A DNA stretch of 9,248 bases from Spartobacteria bacterium (GTDB taxonomy: Bacteria > Verrucomicrobiota > Verrucomicrobiia > Chthoniobacterales > Terrimicrobiaceae), in NCBI GenBank assembly GCA_947487745.1, contig CANKXQ010000042.1, positions 1 through 9,248 on the forward strand, in the 5' to 3' direction. The translations under genes were made by a program, and so were the position numbers. The number at the start of each line of letters is the position of its first letter. The stretch's first letter is position 1. Positions 6,295 through 9,248 of this stretch are shown here, in pieces. The notes below the pieces were generated by a model. It made no database searches. It saw only the letters and a list, made by a program, of their open reading frames with translations, and was not told where the DNA came from.

Positions 6295-7542
6295 ATGAAC
6301 GCCATCCTTGTTTCAGGCCTGCTCCCGTTTGCCCTTGCCTCCAGCCCGGTGGAGGGCTGGATGAATGCCGCACTGCGCTTGGCCTCCCTGCTCGGGGGCA
6401 TCTGGCTGCTGTGGGCGGCAATCGCTGCGGCTGTGGGAGTCATGCTTGTGCCAAGGCCGACATCGAGCCTTCTGACGAGGTGGCTTTCCAAGGGTATGTA
6501 TATCTTTTTCCACGCCTGCGCTTCACGGATGAGGAACTACGAGATGCTCGACAGGTTCCTCGCTGTGCAGGGGCCCTCAACCGTTTTGTTTTTTCTGGCA
6601 GTCTTTCTCGGAATTTTTGTGGCTGCCTTTGCGTTCATTTTCTATGGCATCACCGGCCTTGGTTTTTCCCAAGCGCTGTATCAGGCAGGCTCGGGAATGA
6701 CGACTCTGGGCATCACGGAATCACTCGGCCCGTGGGGACTCGCGGTGGTGTTTGCAGCGGCATTCATGGGCAGCACGGTGATCTCGGTATTCATCGGCTA
6801 CCTGCTGACACTCTATTCGGCCTACACGGCAAGGGAGACCACCATGAGCGAACTCGCACTGCTCTGCGGCGAGCCATCCTGGGGCCCCGAGTTTCTTGTC
6901 CGTCTCAAACTCATCCAGGGATCGGTCGACGCAACATCCACCGAAAAGCTGATCGACTGGATGTGCAGCCTGCGCGTGACGCATTACATTTATTCGATCC
7001 TGAATCATTTCCGTTCACCAATTCCAAACCGGCATTGGGTCATTACTCTTCTGAGCGTTCTGGATGCCGCTGCGATCCGTCTCGCAGCGACACGCGAGGA
7101 ACCGGACCTGAAACTTGTGCGTCTGATTGCCGAGGGAGCAGATACGCTCCAGATGCTCCGACTCAGCGAACTTGCCCGCACAAATGCGCGAATAGACAGT
7201 CAGGGCATGAGCACTTGGCGTATTGAATCCGCAATCCTCCACCACCAGGCAGAGTCTGACGAATCGGCTCAGGATCCAGGCATCACTCGCAGCGAGTGGG
7301 ACTGGGCGATGGGATTTCTCACCGAGAATGGAATAACCCTTCGCGACGACTGCGAGGCATCATGGAAGATTTTCTGCCGGCTCAGGTCGCACTACTACGA
7401 ACCCGCCTACTTCCTCGCGGAGACGCTTTTTGCTGTTCACGCCCCATGGTCAGGCCCTCGAAATCTAAAGGCTGCCTCCGGCTCGACCAATCTCTGGCCG
7501 CAATTGGCGGGGCAGAGGCTGCTCACGAATCCCGTCCCCTGA
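6295..7542 (+). CDS. Pore-loop (two-TM ion-channel-like) membrane protein
   Basis: A 415-residue protein with a membrane N-terminal part and a soluble C-terminal part. Hydrophobic segments lie at about 31-52, 94-119 and 147-173. Between the last two sits a pore-helix-like stretch, FSQALYQAGSGMTTLGITES (124-143), whose TTLGI (136-140) occupies the place of the K+ channel filter TVGYG. The following helix ends IGYLLTLYSAYTARETTMSE. This outline recalls poorly characterised Ion_trans_2-like proteins that have a TLG-type filter and a conserved cytosolic region with a WVITLLSVLDAAAIRLA-like helix (here 248-264). Residues 180-415 are predicted cytosolic and mostly helical. The start ATG at 6295 follows an A-rich stretch with no clear ribosome binding site. 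The ion carried, if any, is unknown because the filter lacks the canonical GYG. It converges on the lipoprotein gene with 7 bases between stops. Channel relationship is probable, not certain. Confidence 0.7.
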   Translation: MNAILVSGLLPFALASSPVEGWMNAALRLASLLGGIWLLWAAIAAAVGVMLVPRPTSSLLTRWLSKGMYIFFHACASRMRNYEMLDRFLAVQGPSTVLFFLAVFLGIFVAAFAFIFYGITGLGFSQALYQAGSGMTTLGITESLGPWGLAVVFAAAFMGSTVISVFIGYLLTLYSAYTARETTMSELALLCGEPSWGPEFLVRLKLIQGSVDATSTEKLIDWMCSLRVTHYIYSILNHFRSPIPNRHWVITLLSVLDAAAIRLAATREEPDLKLVRLIAEGADTLQMLRLSELARTNARIDSQGMSTWRIESAILHHQAESDESAQDPGITRSEWDWAMGFLTENGITLRDDCEASWKIFCRLRSHYYEPAYFLAETLFAVHAPWSGPRNLKAASGSTNLWPQLAGQRLLTNPVP

Positions 7543-7549
7543 TGTAGAG

Positions 7550-7960
7550 TCAGTTTTTCGAGCGGGTCAGCGCGAATGTTTCCTGATCCCTCGTGCTGAA
7601 AGGCACGGCATCCGAGTAAAAGCCGACAAGGTTGTTTCCCTTTTTCTTCAAAACCGCAGAGTAGTAGGCCCAACCATTTTCGGACATGACCAGATAAACA
7701 TCCTCGCCCTTTACATGGCCCTCGACGGTGTAGAGGCCGATTGTTCCCGTGATGCGGCTGCCGCTTTGCTGGAATTTCGCCTCGCCCCAACCTTCGTCGT
7801 CAGGCGTCCATTTCCCCGCGACGCGCATGTGGCCTGAGGAGGAATTGGCAGCGAGCCAGGCTTGGGCGGCGGCATTGTTTTTGGCGAAGCGCTCCTTGGT
7901 ATTGCAGCCAACAAGACCGAGTGAGAGCGCGAGGAGGGTGGCACAGAGGAGCTTCAACAT
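7550..7960 (-). CDS. Small secreted lipoprotein, unknown function
   Basis: A 136-residue protein with a standard lipoprotein signal: MLKLLCATLLALSLGLVGC, a basic residue, a hydrophobic core and a lipobox LVGC with the lipidated Cys at residue 19. After a short Ala-rich helical stretch (about 25-40), the rest is Gly-rich and alternating: GKWTPDDEGWGEAKFQQSG, then RITGTIGLYTVEGHVKGEDV and YYSAVLKKKGNNLVGFY. This pattern suggests a small antiparallel beta barrel of lipocalin-like type, which is a fold guess only. It should sit in the inner leaflet of the outer membrane or in the inner membrane facing the periplasm. It ends 7 bases from the stop of the convergent channel-like gene. I do not recognise a specific family. 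Confidence 0.82.
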   Translation of the reverse strand: MLKLLCATLLALSLGLVGCNTKERFAKNNAAAQAWLAANSSSGHMRVAGKWTPDDEGWGEAKFQQSGSRITGTIGLYTVEGHVKGEDVYLVMSENGWAYYSAVLKKKGNNLVGFYSDAVPFSTRDQETFALTRSKN

Positions 7961-7964
7961 GGGG

Positions 7965-7995
7965 TTTATATCCGCCCTGTTTTGCCAGAGGACAA
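7965..7995 (-). promoter_or_regulatory. Candidate promoter of the lipoprotein gene
   Basis: On the minus strand TTGTCC (7995-7990) and TATAAA (7970-7965) are separated by 19 bases, a somewhat long spacing. The TATAAA ends only four bases before the ATG, so a transcript from it would begin at or next to the start codon and would be nearly leaderless. This is pattern matching only. Confidence 0.3.
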
Positions 7996-8034
7996 GTGGA
8001 ATGATTCAAATTCCAGCGATTTTTGACGGGCGGG

Positions 8035-8064
8035 TTGCGCCAACGCGATTCCTCGGGTTTAAAT
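8035..8064 (+). promoter_or_regulatory. Candidate purB promoter
   Basis: TTGCGC (8035-8040) and TTAAAT (8059-8064) lie 18 bases apart, ending 13 bases before the purB ATG. Both hexamers match the sigma-70 consensus only in part. No purine-riboswitch-like or PurR-box-like element was recognised in the short leader. Confidence 0.25.
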
Positions 8065-8077
8065 ACGAGTCTTCATC

Positions 8078-9248
8078 ATGATTGAACGCTACTCACTGCC
8101 CGGCATGAGGTCTGTTTGGACCGAACAACGAAAACTCGAAATCTGGCTCGAAATTGAAACCCTCGCCTGCGAGGCCATGGCCGAACTCGGCACAATTCCC
8201 AAAGAGGACGCCGTCACCATCCGCGCCAAGGGCGCCTTCGACATCAACACCGTTCGCGAAATCGAAAAACGCACGAACCATGATGTCATCGCCTTTCTCG
8301 AAGATGTCGCCTCCCGCGTCGGCCCGGCCGCCCGCTGGATTCATCAGGGCCTGACCTCCTCCGACCTACTCGATACCACGCTCGCCGTGCAGATGCTCGA
8401 GTCCTGCGACATTTTGGAAAAAGACCTCCTCGCCTTGCGCGAGGCCGTGGCCGTTCGAGCCAAGGAGCACAAATTCACCCCCATGATTGGCCGCAGCCAC
8501 GGCATCCATGCTGAACCAATCAGCTTCGGACTGAAAATGGCACTCATGTATGATGAGTTCACCCGCAGCCTTGAGCGCCTTCGCGAAATGCGCGAGCGCA
8601 TCCGCGTTGGAAAAATCAGCGGAGCTGTGGGAACCCACGCCCACCTTGATCCCGAGGTCGAGCGGATCGTTTGCGAGCGCCTGAATCTCAAGCCCGCCGC
8701 GCTTTCCACCCAAATCTTGCAGCGCGACCGACATGCGGAGTTCATGACCAATCTTGCCCTCATCGCTTCCAGCATCGACCGCTGGGCGACGGAATTCCGC
8801 CACCTGCAACGCACCGAGGTGCTCGAGGTGGAGGAGTATTTCAGCGAGGGACAGAAAGGCAGCAGCGCCATGCCGCACAAGCGCAATCCCATCACTGGCG
8901 AGCGCCTGAGCGGACTCGCCCGCGTCATTCGCGGAAATGCCATGGCCGCCCTTGAAAATGTCGCCCTCTGGCATGAGCGCGACATCAGCCACAGCTCGGT
9001 CGAGCGGATTATCCTTCCAGATAGCTGCACGCTTTTGGACTACATGCTCGTGACGCTCACCAAGCTGGTTTCCAAGCTCATCGTCTATCCTGAAAACATG
9101 CGGCGCAACATGGAGCTCACCGGCGGCCTCTACGCCAGCCAGTCCGCGCTCCTCATGCTCACCGAAAAAGGCATGGAGCGCAAAGACGCCTACGAAGCCG
9201 TTCAGCGCGCCGCGATGAAGACATGGAAGGACAAGGGCGGGCTCGCCA
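8078..9248 (+). CDS. purB: Adenylosuccinate lyase, 3' end cut by window edge
   Basis: Catalyses two fumarate-releasing steps of purine synthesis: SAICAR to AICAR, and adenylosuccinate to AMP. It acts as a cytoplasmic homotetramer. The ATG at 8078 gives MIERYSLPGMRSVWTEQRKL, the usual N-terminus of the shorter bacterial PurB type. Family landmarks are KRTNHDVIAF with His68, LTSSDLLDTTLA (92-103), GRSHGIHAEPISFG with His141, and the fumarate lyase signature SSAMPHKRNP starting at Ser262. These positions match the catalytic residues His68, His141 and Ser262 (or 263) known from Bacillus-type enzymes. About 390 residues are present; the usual length is about 430, so roughly 40 C-terminal residues lie beyond the window. 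No frameshift or odd residue was seen. It is a housekeeping gene and not obviously linked to the sugar locus. Confidence 0.97.
   Translation, partial: MIERYSLPGMRSVWTEQRKLEIWLEIETLACEAMAELGTIPKEDAVTIRAKGAFDINTVREIEKRTNHDVIAFLEDVASRVGPAARWIHQGLTSSDLLDTTLAVQMLESCDILEKDLLALREAVAVRAKEHKFTPMIGRSHGIHAEPISFGLKMALMYDEFTRSLERLREMRERIRVGKISGAVGTHAHLDPEVERIVCERLNLKPAALSTQILQRDRHAEFMTNLALIASSIDRWATEFRHLQRTEVLEVEEYFSEGQKGSSAMPHKRNPITGERLSGLARVIRGNAMAALENVALWHERDISHSSVERIILPDSCTLLDYMLVTLTKLVSKLIVYPENMRRNMELTGGLYASQSALLMLTEKGMERKDAYEAVQRAAMKTWKDKGGLA

Noticed and set aside
6279..7226. 315-codon plus-strand frame overlapping the channel-like gene
   Set aside because: Out-of-frame shadow: rich in Cys, His, Arg and Pro with no hydrophobic segments, while the other frame gives a coherent membrane protein.
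8344..9030. Minus-strand open frames opposite purB
   Set aside because: purB is unmistakable on the plus strand; the antisense translations are Ser/Arg-rich or lack motifs.
1..9248. Mobile element, CRISPR array, toxin-antitoxin or defence system
   Set aside because: No transposase, integrase, terminal inverted repeats, regularly spaced repeats, or nuclease/toxin motifs were seen in any gene.

Overview
The window is ordinary bacterial chromosome with moderately high GC. The style of several proteins (a GntR-type regulator with a LacI-like sensor domain, a NahK-type sugar kinase, a TIM-barrel sugar phosphate isomerase and the MFS permease) suggests Verrucomicrobiota or a close relative. This is from remembered family patterns, not a search, and is tentative.

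Region 1 (1-4562) is a sugar-metabolism locus. A GntR/LacI-like regulator is read leftward from 679 and runs off the left edge. It is divergent from a rightward series: a NahK-like anomeric sugar kinase (858-1948), an NAD-dependent nucleotide-sugar epimerase (1945-2730), a D-2-hydroxyacid dehydrogenase (2785-3783) and a sugar phosphate isomerase/epimerase (3795-4562). An MFS permease (5846-4563) and a small exported or membrane-anchored protein (6188-5871) are read leftward and converge on the isomerase, with the two stop codons abutting. The plausible theme is uptake and processing of a hexose or N-acetylhexosamine under local repressor control. The substrate cannot be read from the sequence.

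The main observation is that region 1 looks broken in several genes. The regulator has one apparent frameshift. The kinase has two, plus a Val where its family has the metal-binding Asp. The epimerase lacks about 40 residues that include the catalytic Tyr-x-x-x-Lys. The dehydrogenase has Pro where its family has the catalytic Arg. The isomerase, permease and all genes to the right look intact. A sugar cluster in early decay explains this best; single-base errors in the assembly could explain the frameshifts but not the other changes.

Region 2 (6295-9248) holds a pore-loop, ion-channel-like membrane protein (6295-7542), a convergent small lipoprotein (7960-7550), and the housekeeping gene purB (adenylosuccinate lyase), which starts at 8078 and is cut by the right edge. 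PurB keeps its expected catalytic residues at His68, His141 and Ser262/263. No RNA genes, insertion sequences, CRISPR arrays or phage genes were seen, and no gene-free stretch exceeds 300 bases. I did not find a convincing new multi-gene system.
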